This document shows, piece after piece, positions 1-9,765 of a stretch of 64,000 bases of DNA. The translations under genes and the position numbers were made by a program. The stretch lies in NCBI GenBank assembly GCA_036426205.1, contig WSYH01001936.1, forward strand, positions 37,372 to 101,371, in the 5' to 3' direction. The stretch's first letter is position 1. Each line of letters begins with the position of its first letter. The DNA is from Ascaphus truei (lineage: Eukaryota; Chordata; Amphibia; Anura; Ascaphidae). Below the pieces are notes generated by a model that did no database searches, was not told the DNA's origin, and saw nothing but the letters and a program-made list of their open reading frames with translations.

Positions 1-1640
1 CCCCCCGTGAAGTAGGGAGCGCACATCTGCTTTGCGCTTTTTCCTGTCTGGTCATCGCCTTGGCCCTTTTGTGTGGATTTTTAATCTGTGTAGTTCACGG
101 CCTTGGTGCTATGTTTGGGTCCGGCAGCCTGCGCCGAAACATTCTTTAATAGCTTATTATTGCGCACGGGTAGTGGAGCCTCTGTCTTACACCTCTGCAC
201 CATACCCGCCGTGCATGCGCCTCAAATACTGAGATTTTTAAATAGATAATTACTTTTCGTAAGTAGGTATTTTTATTCTAATTCTATGCTGTGTTGTGTA
301 AACTGTATTTTTTTATTTTTCTATCCTAGTCAAAAACATACAACATTTTTTTCCAGTTCCCTCTGAGCATCAACATAAAGTTGACTGTGCAAAACATGGA
401 TTTTCTAAGTTCAGTCTAGCTACTTACAATCCGCCGAATTTGGTTAGAATACTTGCTGTTTTGAAAGATGTATTGTAAAGTTTAAATGTAACTCTTAAGG
501 AGTCCAATGTATTCAACCGGACAGAAAACCTGCTCCTTGACCCAGAACCATAAGGCAAAATTTTGTTTGATATCTTATGAGGTATTCAAATGCATAGCGA
601 ACAAACATTTCCAAAATATTCTGTATAGTAGATTACGTTATAACTGTTTCATTAATTTGTTATAACAATTGCAGACAGTGATGGTTAACATGAGAAAATT
701 ACTGAATAAGAATGTAAAGAAAAGACTCAAAACACATTTTCCCCTAATACTATCTCTGTGTGTATATACGTTGTAAGGTATATAAATTGCAAAAGGTCCA
801 GCAAACTTGGACATTTTCTCAAGGGTATTTTATTAAGTGATCGTTGTTTTCGGTACCTGCTGGGACCTTTATCAGTAGAAGTGTGTGAAGATTATATTTT
901 GGTCTATTGCTGATGAAGCCTCCCCTTGATCATCCAGGTCTGCGGTTACAACTTTACTACTCTTTCCTTACTTGTTCCAAAACATTTTCTGAGTTCCCTA
1001 TCCTACCATTACTTTTGGGTCGTTGTCTTTGACAACCCTTAAAATCCACCAATATATCTTTTGTTTAAATCGGTCCTGCCCACTGTCATAATTTTTTATA
1101 TGCTTAACTAAACACAGATTTCTATACTCAAAATGTCAAGTATTTGTGGGTCTCTAATATATATATTCAAATCTGACGGGTAACTCGACAGACGTACCAG
1201 CCGTGTGTTTTCAAGTGCTGGGGGAACCATGACTTTTAGCTTATCAATTTTCCAGACTTTCATTGATCTATACTGATACACTGATCTTTTTGAATAGGGG
1301 GTGGGGGGGATATCTCAGAAAGCATGTAGTGTGAAACACCTACAAAAATTAGCTAAGTGATTGTTGCTAGTACATGAAGACTGCATACACGGGAAGACAA
1401 TAGTAATTGCCCTTCTCTGCTATGCCCAATGAATTTGTAACAGGCTCAAGGTATGGCACAGAATACAGTGCACAGTAATAACAGATTAAAAAGTGGAATT
1501 TTGTGATAATTAGTGATTATCTCCGCGAGAGCTTTTACTCCATTTCTCCTATTTTAGTTTATTTATTTTTAGCTGAAGGGCACAAAAAAAAACCCCATGA
1601 AAGCTAAAAAAATATATATATTTATCTATCAAATAAAAAG
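1..1640. other. Unassigned AT-rich sequence
   Basis: I recognise no gene, RNA or repeat family here. The only ORF-like stretch, near the left edge, is short and resembles no family known to me. The sequence is AT-rich with homopolymer runs and a short purine run near 1300. It may be old transposon-derived or intergenic DNA. Confidence 0.5.
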
Positions 1641-1940
1641 ATCAATTGTGAGCACATTCAAATGCTTAGAAAGGTCTGCAAACCCTGCCATTCTCACCAT
1701 TATTCCCACATACAGTGCTTCCACTGCAGCAAGGGATTCTGGGAAATGACATGCAAATGAGCAACACTGTCCCTTTTGTCTGAAAATCCATTGTTACCTG
1801 GAGGGCCTATAAGCTAATGCTTGCTGTTAACACAGCTTTAAAAGCACAGCATGGGAATCAGATGCAAAGCCAGAAAACCATTCACAAACATGTTTCATAA
1901 CCTTAGGGTATCCTAAGTGTATGTGGTGTAACTGCTGGCT
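1641..1940 (-). repeat. Diverged hammerhead/snRNA-promoter unit
   Basis: Read on the minus strand this is a worn copy of the ~404-bp unit found at 8.2-9.6 kb and elsewhere. The octamer reads ATGCAAAT on the plus strand at 1751-1758, and the adjacent Staf/ZNF143-like site covers about 1731-1746. Toward 1876-1932 a relic of the hammerhead remains: GAAAC and the ACATGT stem III are kept, but the CTGATGA box has become CTTAGGA, so cleavage is not expected. It stands alone, outside the inverted dimers, and is more diverged than the other copies, which suggests an older insertion. Confidence 0.7.
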
Positions 1941-1986
1941 TTAATGTTCAAGACGGTAGGTTTACCATCACGTTTTAAGTTATGGT

Positions 1987-2065
1987 GCGCGCGCGCACAC
2001 ACGCACACCCACCACACACACACACCACACACACACTCTCACAATATATATATATATTGTGAGAG
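1987..2065. repeat. CA/TA microsatellite
   Basis: A (GC/CA)n tract changes into (TA)n and sits where the diverged unit meets the PLE arm. Similar CA plus TA tracts mark unit edges elsewhere in the window. Confidence 0.9.
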
Positions 2066-2366
2066 AGAAAAGAGCCCTGAACAAAAAGCACCTAGTATGC
2101 CTGGCAGTACAAATCACATAATTTTTATTAGAGGTTTGTCAAAGAAAAAAAGTTAAAAAACAAGCACAGAAAATTAAAATAGGGCATTGGATCCCTGTCC
2201 GTAGAACACATATATATCCCAATAGGAACATGCATTGCCAAAATTGACAAGATAATGCTCTAAAGTACCTGACAAGGTTAACACAGTGAGGCTGACAAAA
2301 GGCAAAAGAGGTGGCTAAGGCTACGTGGTCAATAAAAAAATAACAGCACACTTCTATCCCCCTTGA

Positions 2367-2374
2367 GTCTAGGG
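2367..2374. other. Empty hAT target site
   Basis: The octanucleotide gtctaggg (complement CCCTAGAC) occurs once here. In the other arm copies it is duplicated around a ~320-bp hAT-like insertion (6828-7172, 12439-12776, 27554-27889). This is a pre-insertion allele of the same sequence. Confidence 0.85.
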
Positions 2375-2579
2375 TATATAAAAAGTCACACGTATCAGGA
2401 AAATCATAAGGACACACAATATAAAGCCAGGAAAGCACACCTTAGCCTGCAGCAACAAATAAATGATACATCACCTAACGTCAGGTACATGGCAGAATGA
2501 GGGGAGGAAACAAGGAGCAAAGCTCATAGCATGATAACTGTCCCAAGGGGGGGACAAACCAGGGGATCCTGCCTACTAG

Positions 2580-2625
2580 ACCTGCTCCTACGCTGTTTCA
2601 GCCAAGAGCCTCTACTGGGAGTGGT
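2580..2625 (-). ncRNA. Hammerhead-like fold in PLE arm (degenerate)
   Basis: On the minus strand ACC..CTCC can pair with GGAG..GGT as stem I, a short GGC/GCC-like hairpin forms stem II, and GAAAC is followed by a short palindrome and GTA as stem III and cleavage triplet. The conserved CTGATGA box reads CAGTAGA, wrong at two core positions, so activity is unlikely. PLEs are known to carry hammerhead motifs in their terminal repeats, which is why I record it. Confidence 0.35.
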
Positions 2626-3399
2626 GAGTGTAGGCAGGGAGACATGCATGTTTTAAAAAGGGAATCTAATTGGGCTAGTGAGTGTATCACCCTGGTGAAT
2701 CAATCAAAAATCTGATATGCAAAGAGCAAACAGGTGTGTATGCTAAACTTATTATGGTGATCTGTGGGGTGTCACAGTTATAGACCAATGATGAGGCTGA
2801 TCATGAGGACGCCCTCTCCCTCAAAGAAGGGCAAAGCTGGCAACTGTACCTTCCTGATGCATCCTGGCGCATGTGTGTGATGTCATGAGAGTCATCTACT
2901 GCGCGGCTGTCTAAATCACTGCTGTAACAGATCAATATAATGAGCTGGCCGGCACCAGACTCAGGGCAGTTCGCGCCTCACGGATGCCAGTACGCATGTC
3001 CGTGACGTCATCAAGTGCCGTCCTATCAAAGGTTAGCGCCCCTATGCCGAGTCATAGCCAGGCAGTCATTCCCTAAGCTCACTCTACTGCGCACCGCGCT
3101 GTTCTCCAAGGAGCCCCGTGTAATCAGGAGACCAAAACCATCACTGCATCCACAGTACATATGCATAGTTAATCGGATTAAAACACATTTTGAAATAGAA
3201 CTACAGTTAGTGTGCACAGTGAAACAGTGCTTAGTACTACTGCCTTTCAGAGGGATCATGCAAACAAACAGTGGAGTGGTCAGCACCACTGTTGTAAGCA
3301 TAAAAGTAGGTAAATCACAGGCAGGCAAATTGAAGCTAGGACATGTGTGCAAATGACATAGAGGATGAAAATAAGGGTGATAATAGGGCAGAGGGTATA

Positions 3400-3462
3400 T
3401 ATATATAATATATATAATAATTATATTATATTATATATAATATATATATATTATATATATGT
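3400..3462. repeat. TA microsatellite in arm
   Basis: An alternating TA tract inside the arm. It corresponds to shorter TA tracts near 5745 and 11356 and to a pure TA run near 16016. Confidence 0.85.
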
Positions 3463-3573
3463 TCCTCGCACAACAGAGGAATATCTCAACAGTTACTACA
3501 ATTATTCGTGGTCACACACAAATGTGCAAATGATGATATCCATACATATACCTATGAATTTCCAACACCATAA

Positions 3574-5680
3574 ATATTCATGTAAAAGAGATATGATGGT
3601 GTCACACTTAAATCAATAACATAAGTCTTGTACATGTCATTGTACATGGATCAATCGTGACCTAGAGTTATATGGAGTCAAATTCCCTCTGATCCATTGA
3701 AAATAATCACAGCTTGGAATAATTGCATGATATATGATCGGCATGTTCCTTTTTTGGGAAGTTATGCCTGATGTTTTCTTACAGTTGTTTTCATCTCTGA
3801 ATGAGAGATCTGATGTTATAACTCTCCGTATCGGCATGTAGGCAGTAAGTCCTTTCAGTGGTGTCCAATCCGTGGATTATATGGATATGTTTCAATCTTT
3901 TGGGGACTCAGTGTATAAGTTCAGGACCCTGTAGACAGGCAAATCCACGCTTCTGTTGGTCTTGTGTTGTTTCAAACCCAGACTCTGTGGATAAACAGGG
4001 AGAAGTGGGAGAGGTAGAGAAGAGGGAGTGTATGAGATTCTCATCATATTAATCTGTGTATAAGCATAACTAGGTACAAGAAAAGTTAGTGAAGTAGTCA
4101 GATTGAGCGGTGGTTATCTCGCCTATAAGAACATGGAGAAGCCCAGGTAGTCGTTAAGGCCCCGTGGTATCATTGAGTCCATTTGGAACAATCCACCTGA
4201 CTCCCTACGTAAAAGTGCCCCTCTAAGTCACCACCTCTAAGCCCTAGGCTTACCTTCTCTATTGCGAAGGCCTGTAGGTGTTGAAGTCTGATGCATGTGT
4301 CAGAAAGAAGTGCCGGGCTACCGAGGTAATTTTTCTTGAAAGCCGGAGGTCTTTTGGTGCATTTTTAATGTTCCTCAACGTGTTCTGAGGACTATAAACC
4401 TTAGTTTCATGTGTGGTCCATCCAATATAGGGAAGCCCACAAGGACAAGTAAGCCAGTAGATAACGCCTTTGATTGCACCCAAGACATTCTTTTTGTTAA
4501 AAGTGTTAGATCTTGTTGAAATCAGTAAACACATCTGTCTTGGACATGTTCATCGACAGCGGAGCAGTTTTTACATTTAAAAAAGCCCTTCTTCTGGCTG
4601 TTGAGAGGAAGGTTTCATTGTGGGTAGGGACAAAATGACTGGTCACAAGTTTATCCCTAAGGTTGGGGATTTACGGCTGGTCATGGTGATTTTCTGACCC
4701 AGTATCTTCTTGAGATCGGGTCAGTCTTAGAATGTTCAAGTGACTTTGAGTGTTTGGCGTACAGATGCCACTGTTTGTTGTATGTTCCTTAAAACGGATT
4801 GGTGATCTGATGTATTTTTGCTTTAGGACACAAAAGTGTCTCTCTTGGGGTATCTAAGCTTTCCTATAACCCCTCTCCACACATCGTATTGCTGTACCCT
4901 CCTGACTGAATCTTTCCCTCATCTCTCCTGCTCTCTCTGCTTGCGATGAGCCTCTCTCTGTGGATACATTGCGTTTAAGAAGCAGAATTTCGCTTTTGGG
5001 GATCCCTTAATTTGGTGTTCCCGGGTAAAGCTGATGCATGAAGTATGGCGTTGTAGCTTGTTTTTTGCGGAAATGTCGGTGTGGATGTGCCGTCTGGCCC
5101 CAAATTAATTAAAGAGATCCAAAAACCAACTCCACCTGTGTTTTACTGCAAAAAGTAAGTTTTATATTCATGTCGTTGTATTGAGAGCATCGACGAAGCC
5201 CTTAACCCGCGCAGTTCCCTGCCAGAGGATCAGCACATTGTCGATGTATCTCAACACCAACAACACGTGTTTGAGTAAAGTCCTGCATCTTCCTCAAAAA
5301 CACATNNNCCCGTTCCCACCAGCCCAGGAAGAGGTTAGCATTGGAGGGTGCACACGTAGCACCCATTGCAGTACCTCTTTTCTGCAGATAGTACTTATTC
5401 CTGAAGATAAAGTAATTATGCGTGTGAGGATAAACCTCAATAGCTTCAGGATAAGGTCCATCATCCAGCGGAGACATTCTGCATAGACAAATAGAACTGT
5501 TGTGGCGCGCAGACCATCTTCATGATCTATACAAGTATAAAGAGACTCCACATCACAGGTCGCGAGAAGTGTATTTCATCGACCGTGATGTGGGCCAAGC
5601 GCGCCAACACATCCATTGTGTCTCTAATGTAAGATTTGGAAATTCATAGGTATATGTATGGATCATCATCATTTGCACAT
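3574..5680 (-). pseudogene. Penelope-like element RT and GIY-YIG remnant
   Basis: The coding body of a Penelope-like retroelement read on the minus strand, broken by several frameshifts. From about 5640 down to 5130 the reverse transcriptase shows DVESLYT (motif A), GTAMGATCAPSNANLFLGWWE (motif B, interrupted by a 3-base N gap) and RYIDNVLILWQG (motif C). The usual YIDD reads YIDN. A connector with Pro-Gly-Thr-Pro and IPKSEIL follows near 5040-4960. The GIY-YIG endonuclease lies at 4534-4259 (VIYWLTCPCGLPYIGWTT, then an RNIKNAP segment). RT followed by GIY-YIG is the diagnostic order for endonuclease-bearing PLEs, and the spacing suggests little is missing apart from small indels. The segment 3574-4258 is presumably its 3' non-coding part. 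It sits between inverted arms. Confidence 0.8.
5306..5308. other. Three-base N gap
   Basis: Unknown bases inside the RT region of the PLE; an assembly ambiguity. Confidence 0.98.
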
Positions 5681-6581
5681 TTGTGTGTGACCACGAAAAT
5701 TAATTGTAGTAACTGTTGAGATTTCCTCTGTTGTGCGGGAACCATATATATATTATATAATATTATACCCTCTGCCCATATTATCCCCTTATTTCATCCT
5801 TATGTCAGTTTGCACACATGTCCCAGCTTCAATTTGCCTGCCTGTGATTTACTCTACTTTTATGCTTACAACAGTGGTGCTGACCACTCCATGTTTGTTT
5901 GCATGATCCCTCTGAAAGGCAGTATGTATCGCTGCTGTAACTAAGCACTGTTTCACTGTGCACACTAACTGTAGTTCTATTTAAAATGTGTTTTAATACC
6001 GATGTAACTATGCATATGTACTGTGCGATTGCAGTGATGGTTTTGGTCTCCTGATTACACGGGGCTCCTTGGAGAACAGGCGCGCGTGCGCAGTAGAGTG
6101 AGCTTAGGGATATGACTGCGCCTGGCTATGACTCGGCATAGGGCGTGCTGACCTTTGATAGGACGGCACTTGATGACGTCACGGACATGCGTACTGGCAT
6201 CGTGAGGCGCGAACTGCCCTGAGTCTGAGTGCTCAGAGATAGAGCTCCCAAACTGCCGGCAGCTCATTATATTGATCTGTTACAGCAGTGATTTAGACAG
6301 CCGCGAGTAGATGACTCCTCATGACATCACACACATGCGCAGGATGCATCAGGAAGGTACAGTTGCCAGCTTTGCCCTTCTTTGAGGGTAGAGGGCGTCC
6401 TCATGATAAGCCTCATCATTGGTCTATTAACTGTGACACCCCACAGATCCACATAGTAAGTTTGGCATACACACACCTGTTTGCTCTTTGCATTTCAGAT
6501 TTTTTGATTGAGTTCACAGTGATTACATCACTAGCCCAATTAGATTCCCTTTTTAAACATGCATGTCCCCTGCCTACCATC

Positions 6582-6624
6582 ACCACTCCCAGTAGAAGGC
6601 TCTTGGGAAACGGTAGGAGCAGGT
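6582..6624 (+). ncRNA. Hammerhead-like fold in PLE arm (degenerate)
   Basis: Same position in the arm as 2580-2625. Stem I (ACC..CTCC with GGAG..GGT) is kept, but the box reads CAGTAGA and bases are lost before and after GAAAC. An inactive relic at best. Confidence 0.3.
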
Positions 6625-6835
6625 CAGTGGCAGGATCCCTGGTTTGTCCCCCCTTGGGACAGTTACCATGCTATGAGCTTTGCTCCTTGTTTCCTCCCTC
6701 ATTCTGCCGTGTGTACCTGACGTTAGGTGATGTATCATTATTGTTGCTGCAGGCTAAGGTGTGCTTTTCCTGGCTTATATTGGTGTGTCCTTCATGATTT
6801 TCCTTGATACTGTGTCACTTTTTTATACCCTAGAC

Positions 6836-7164
6836 CAGAGGTGGGCAACCTATTTTTCAATGTAGCCACAGGTGTGGCGAATGAGAATTGAAAATTGCCA
6901 CCCATGCTTTCGTTTACTTGCGTCACTACAAATTTTTAACTTCCCATAAAAAATAACGTTCAAGGTCGGGGTCTAGACCCCAGCTGAAGGCAGAGGGGAG
7001 TAGTATTGGATGGCTGTGTGCGTCATGACTCATTCCAAGAGGAAGCCAGACACGCCATCAGGAAAACGTTTATCTTACTGTGGGAGCTGGCAAGCTCAAA
7101 TTCGCCACACTTTCATGGCCAATTCGCCATTTGTGGCGATTGGCGACAGGGTTGCCCACCTTGG
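6836..7164. mobile_element. hAT-like non-autonomous element
   Basis: A 329-bp insertion with terminal inverted repeats: CAGAGGTGGGCAACC at the left, and GGTTGCCCACCTTGG at the right, its imperfect complement. Both sides carry the same 8-bp duplication, CCCTAGAC (6828-6835 and 7165-7172). Eight-base duplications and CAG-type ends are hAT hallmarks. There is no transposase, so it is a MITE moved in trans. The empty site at 2367-2374 confirms the boundaries. Confidence 0.88.
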
Positions 7165-7604
7165 CCCTAGACTCAAGGGGGATAGAAGTGTGCTGTTATT
7201 TTTTGTATTGACCACGTAGCCTTAGCCACCTCTGTTTGCCTGTTGTCAGCTCACTGTGTTAACCTTGTCAGGTACTTAGAGCCTTTATCTGTCAATTTGG
7301 CAATTGCATTGTTCCCATTGGGATATATTTGTTGGAGGATTATAAAGTTCTGCTAGGACATGGGATCCATGCCTATTTTAATTTTCTGTGCTTTGTTTTT
7401 TAACTTTTGTTCTGTGAAACAATTAAAAAAATTATGTGATTTTGTAGCTGCCAGCATATTAGAGTGCTTTTTGTTCAGGCTCTTTTTCTCTCACAATTTA
7501 CCTGCCCTTATAGCACCACCGACATATCACTGTGATAGATTAACTCTGTCGGAATTAGTTGCCATTATCTGTCTTGTGGATTGCGGGGTCCTCCTTCTCT
7601 CACA

Positions 7605-7611
7605 AAAATAA

Positions 7612-7656
<45 letters not shown>

Positions 7657-7690
7657 TATATATTATATATATATATATAATGTATGCTTT
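7605..7690. repeat. TA microsatellite
   Basis: A nearly uninterrupted TA tract joins the PLE arm to the first hammerhead unit. The same join with its own TA tract recurs near 13215-13295, 27035-27115 and 52376-52437. Confidence 0.92.
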
Positions 7691-7826
7691 ATGTGGAGGG
7701 TTTTTGGTCACTTTTTTACCACCATAACCTATGCAGTGGTGATTACCTAGTCTAGTCTCAAACCTGATAGCCATGAGACCAGCCTCACACTGATGATTAC
7801 CATAAGGTTGATAACAATGTACTGCT
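7691..7826 (+). repeat. PSE/hammerhead part of unit, split by MITE
   Basis: The promoter-proximal half of a ~404-bp unit. The PSE-like box (accataacct) is near 7719, and the hammerhead core CTGATGA is at 7790-7796 after ctcaca. The 3' part is disturbed (gataac instead of gaaac) and the unit is then interrupted by the MITE at 7826. Confidence 0.7.
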
Positions 7827-8218
7827 TGACACCACTTTATTCGAGCAAATACCCAGTATGTATCTGGCAGAACCTGGAATGCGCCGCTCCTCACCTCTGA
7901 CAAGCCTGTTGCATTTGCCTTCCCAGCCTGGTTATGCCTGGCTAATGGCGGCTGATCTGTTTTAAATGATAATGATTAGGATTTAATAGGCTGCAATGCT
8001 TCGCGTGTCTACCAGATGGCATAAATTCATGAATGTATGCAGTATATATATATTATATATATCTATATATACTGTGCAGTATTGCAGCCAGCAGAATAAA
8101 ATGCTCAACCTGCCTGGAAAATAACTCAAGTGCACTCGGGCAGAAAACAGTCACAAACCTCAATACCACCCGGTATACCCGAATTCGTGGGGACTAGCCG
8201 TCGATAAAGTGTGTCGCC
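7826..8218. mobile_element. MITE with CGACACACTTTATTCGAGC ends
   Basis: A ~390-bp insertion inside a hammerhead unit, ending in inverted repeats close to CGACACACTTTATTCGAGC and its complement. It has no coding capacity and holds a central TA tract near 8042-8072. Copies lie at 13440-13837, 26499-26893 (inverted), 42920-43303 (solo) and 52583-52980. The solo copy in unrelated flanks supports calling it an element in its own right. The family is not identified and I could not define a target duplication. Confidence 0.65.
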
Positions 8219-8350
8219 AGTGTCTGTGAGTAGGTCTAATGGCTTGCATCTCATCCCAGCCTCTTTTAAAGCTGGTTTAAAACAGATGCCTTGGCTTGGG
8301 ATTGGCTTGTTGTAATACGAGCTTGAGACAAAAGGTGGCACTGAGTGCTC

Positions 8351-8381
8351 ATTTGCATGTCATTTCCCAGAATCCCTTGCT
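8351..8381 (+). promoter_or_regulatory. snRNA-type DSE: octamer plus Staf-like site
   Basis: ATTTGCAT is a perfect Oct-1 octamer. The following 18 bases fit the known Staf/ZNF143 consensus at every position but the last. The pair is the composition of a vertebrate snRNA or selenocysteine-tRNA distal sequence element. Activity is inferred. Confidence 0.6.
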
Positions 8382-8519
8382 GCAGTGGAAGTGCGTATGC
8401 TGGTGGACAATGGGGAAAGACAGGGTTTGCAGAACTGTCTAAGACATGCAAATGAACATACAGTAATATTTACAGTTGCTTTATGCTTTACGTGGAGGGT
8501 TTTTGTCACTTTTTTTACC

Positions 8520-8537
8520 CACCTAACCTTAATGACA
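8520..8537 (+). promoter_or_regulatory. PSE-like box
   Basis: cacctaaccttaatgaca resembles the vertebrate snRNA PSE, of which the U6 version is ACCGTAACTTGAAAGT. Its distance to the octamer (169 bp) matches the DSE-PSE distance of snRNA genes. No TATA box follows, which would favour Pol II. Confidence 0.5.
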
Positions 8538-8578
8538 GTGTGTGATTACCTAGTCTAGTCTCAAACCTGCTAGCCATT

Positions 8579-8645
8579 AAGACCAGCCTCACATGATGAT
8601 ACCCATCAAGGTGAAATGAAACATGTATGTGAGTAGGTAATGGCT
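8579..8645 (+). ncRNA. Hammerhead ribozyme, damaged copy
   Basis: The stem I strands, TGATGATACCCATCAAGG and GAAACATGTATGTGAG are recognisable, but the C of the CTGATGA box is missing and extra bases (aaatg) precede GAAAC. Probably inactive, unless these are read errors. Confidence 0.5.
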
Positions 8646-8880
8646 TTGCATCTCATCCCAGCCTCTGTTTAAAACTGTGTTTAAAACAGCATGCATTGGC
8701 TTGAGGTTGGTTTGTGTAATACCAGCTTGAGACAAAAAGGGTGGCATGAGTGCTCATTTGCATGCATTTCCCAGAATCCCTTGCTGCAGTGGAATGCTGT
8801 ATGCTGGGTGACAATGGGGAAAGACAGGGTTGGAGACCGTCTAAGACATGCAAATGAACATACAGTAATATTTACAGTTG

Positions 8881-8945
8881 ATATATATATATATATAATA
8901 TAAATATATATGCAATATATGCAAATATATATATACTTATAGCAA
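8881..8945. repeat. TA-rich centre of inverted unit pair
   Basis: A TA/TGCAAATATA tract at the symmetry point between two plus-strand and two minus-strand units. Confidence 0.85.
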
Positions 8946-9596
8946 ATATAGCTGTATGCTCATCTGCATGTCTTAGCAGGTCTGCACACCCCGCCTTTCC
9001 CCATTATCACCCAGCAATACAGCACTTCCCTGCAGCAAGGGATTCTGGGAAATGACATGCAAATGAGCACACAGTGGTTCACTTTTGCCTCAATAACCAT
9101 TTTTAACATGGTTCCCCTATAGGCTAGCTTGCTGCATGGTCACAGCTTTGAGCACAGTCAGGGTTTAAGGTGCATACCCAGAAAACCACCACAGGACAGC
9201 TGTTTGACCTTGATGGGTCTCATCAGTGTGGGGTTGATTTTTAATGGGAATGCAAGAGAGGCTTATGGGATAGGCCAAACCATAATACTGAGTTAAGTTA
9301 TGGTGAGTAAAAAAGTGACAAAAACCCTCCACAGGAAAGCAAATATGCAAATATAGATGTATGCTCATCTGCATGTCTAGGCAGGTCTGCAACCCCGCCT
9401 TTCCCCATTGTCACCCAGCATACAGCGCTTCCACTGCAGCAAAGGATTCTGGGAAATGACATGCAAATGAGCACTCAGGTCACCTTTTGGTCTCAAGCTC
9501 GTTTACACAAGCCATCCTCAAGCCAATGATGCTTTTTAAACAAAGCTTTTTAGACCGGAGGCTGGGAGGATGATGGCAGATGGGATAAAATAAAAA
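8946..9596 (-). repeat. Two minus-strand hammerhead/snRNA-promoter units
   Basis: Two units in the opposite direction, period 404 bp (octamer complements at 9057-9064 and 9461-9468). These belong to a second sequence type (HHR-2), with a body beginning around agctgtcctgtggtgg on the minus strand. Their PSE-like box (caccataacttaactcag, minus strand near 9285-9305) is closer to the snRNA consensus than in the plus-strand units. The distal unit runs into a CA tract and then the Tigger terminus. Confidence 0.8.
9185..9241 (-). ncRNA. Hammerhead ribozyme type HHR-2, one-base deletion
   Basis: On the minus strand CTGATGA, stem II GACC/GGTC and the palindromic stem III ACAGCTGT with a GTC cleavage triplet are all present. 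GAAAC has lost its G, one of the invariant core bases. The same loss is seen in the duplicate at 14802-14858, as expected from the duplication. Confidence 0.6.
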
Positions 9597-9765
9597 ATAT
9601 ACACACCACACACACCAACACACACACACAGCACACACAACCACCCACACACAACACCACACACACACACACACACACACACATCGACATCACAGAGATA
9701 CACATATATATATATATAATATATATATATATATAGATTATATATATAATATATATATATACACA
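9597..9765. repeat. CA and TA microsatellites
   Basis: A (CA)n tract with interruptions is followed by (TA)n, directly abutting the Tigger terminus. ORFs across it are low-complexity artefacts. Confidence 0.9.

Larger units (their letters stand above)
2063..3573 (-). repeat. Inverted arm of Penelope-like element
   Basis: This stretch is the reverse complement of 5636 to about 7500, and further copies lie at 11296-13215, 15907-16903 and 27116-28103. It flanks the PLE coding body at 3574-5635, so body and arms form a large inverted-repeat structure. The inner edge is marked by the same sequence on both sides (ttggaaattcatagg at 5636, its complement ending near 3573). The arm contains a hammerhead-like fold at 2580-2625. 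It lacks the hAT insertion that the other arms carry at the corresponding site (2367-2374). Short ORFs in it match between copies only because the DNA is duplicated; they are not convincing genes. Confidence 0.75.
5636..7604 (+). repeat. PLE arm, plus orientation, with hAT insertion
   Basis: The inverted partner of 2063-3573. It runs from the inner edge at 5636 through a GC-richer core near 6050-6330 (gcgcgcgtgcgcagtag) to the sequence ending in ctctcacaa at about 7500, and on to a TA microsatellite. It carries a hAT-like element at 6836-7164 that the minus-oriented arm lacks, and the degenerate hammerhead-like fold at 6582-6624. No credible gene is present; the longest ORF (6321-6797) has no recognisable domain. 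Confidence 0.75.
8219..8880 (+). repeat. Two plus-strand hammerhead/snRNA-promoter units
   Basis: Two head-to-tail units with a 405-bp period (octamers at 8351-8358 and 8756-8763). Each octamer ATTTGCAT is followed after about 5 bp by a Staf/ZNF143-like site (TTCCCAGAATCCCTTGCT at 8364-8381). A PSE-like box (cacctaaccttaatgaca) lies at 8520-8537, 169 bp from the octamer. The hammerhead near 8579-8640 has lost the first C of CTGATGA and has an insertion before GAAAC. No protein is encoded. Confidence 0.82.

Noticed and set aside
900..960. CTGATGA at 905-911 as a hammerhead core
   Set aside because: No GAAA and no pairing stems follow at the right distance.
6321..6797. 158-codon ORF repeated exactly at 11932-12408
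   Set aside because: The conservation is due to the block duplication; no domain, and the inverted arm copies do not keep the frame.
8351..9468. Regularly spaced repeats considered as a CRISPR array
   Set aside because: The repeats are ~400 bp long, in both orientations, and the sequence is clearly a vertebrate repeat composite.
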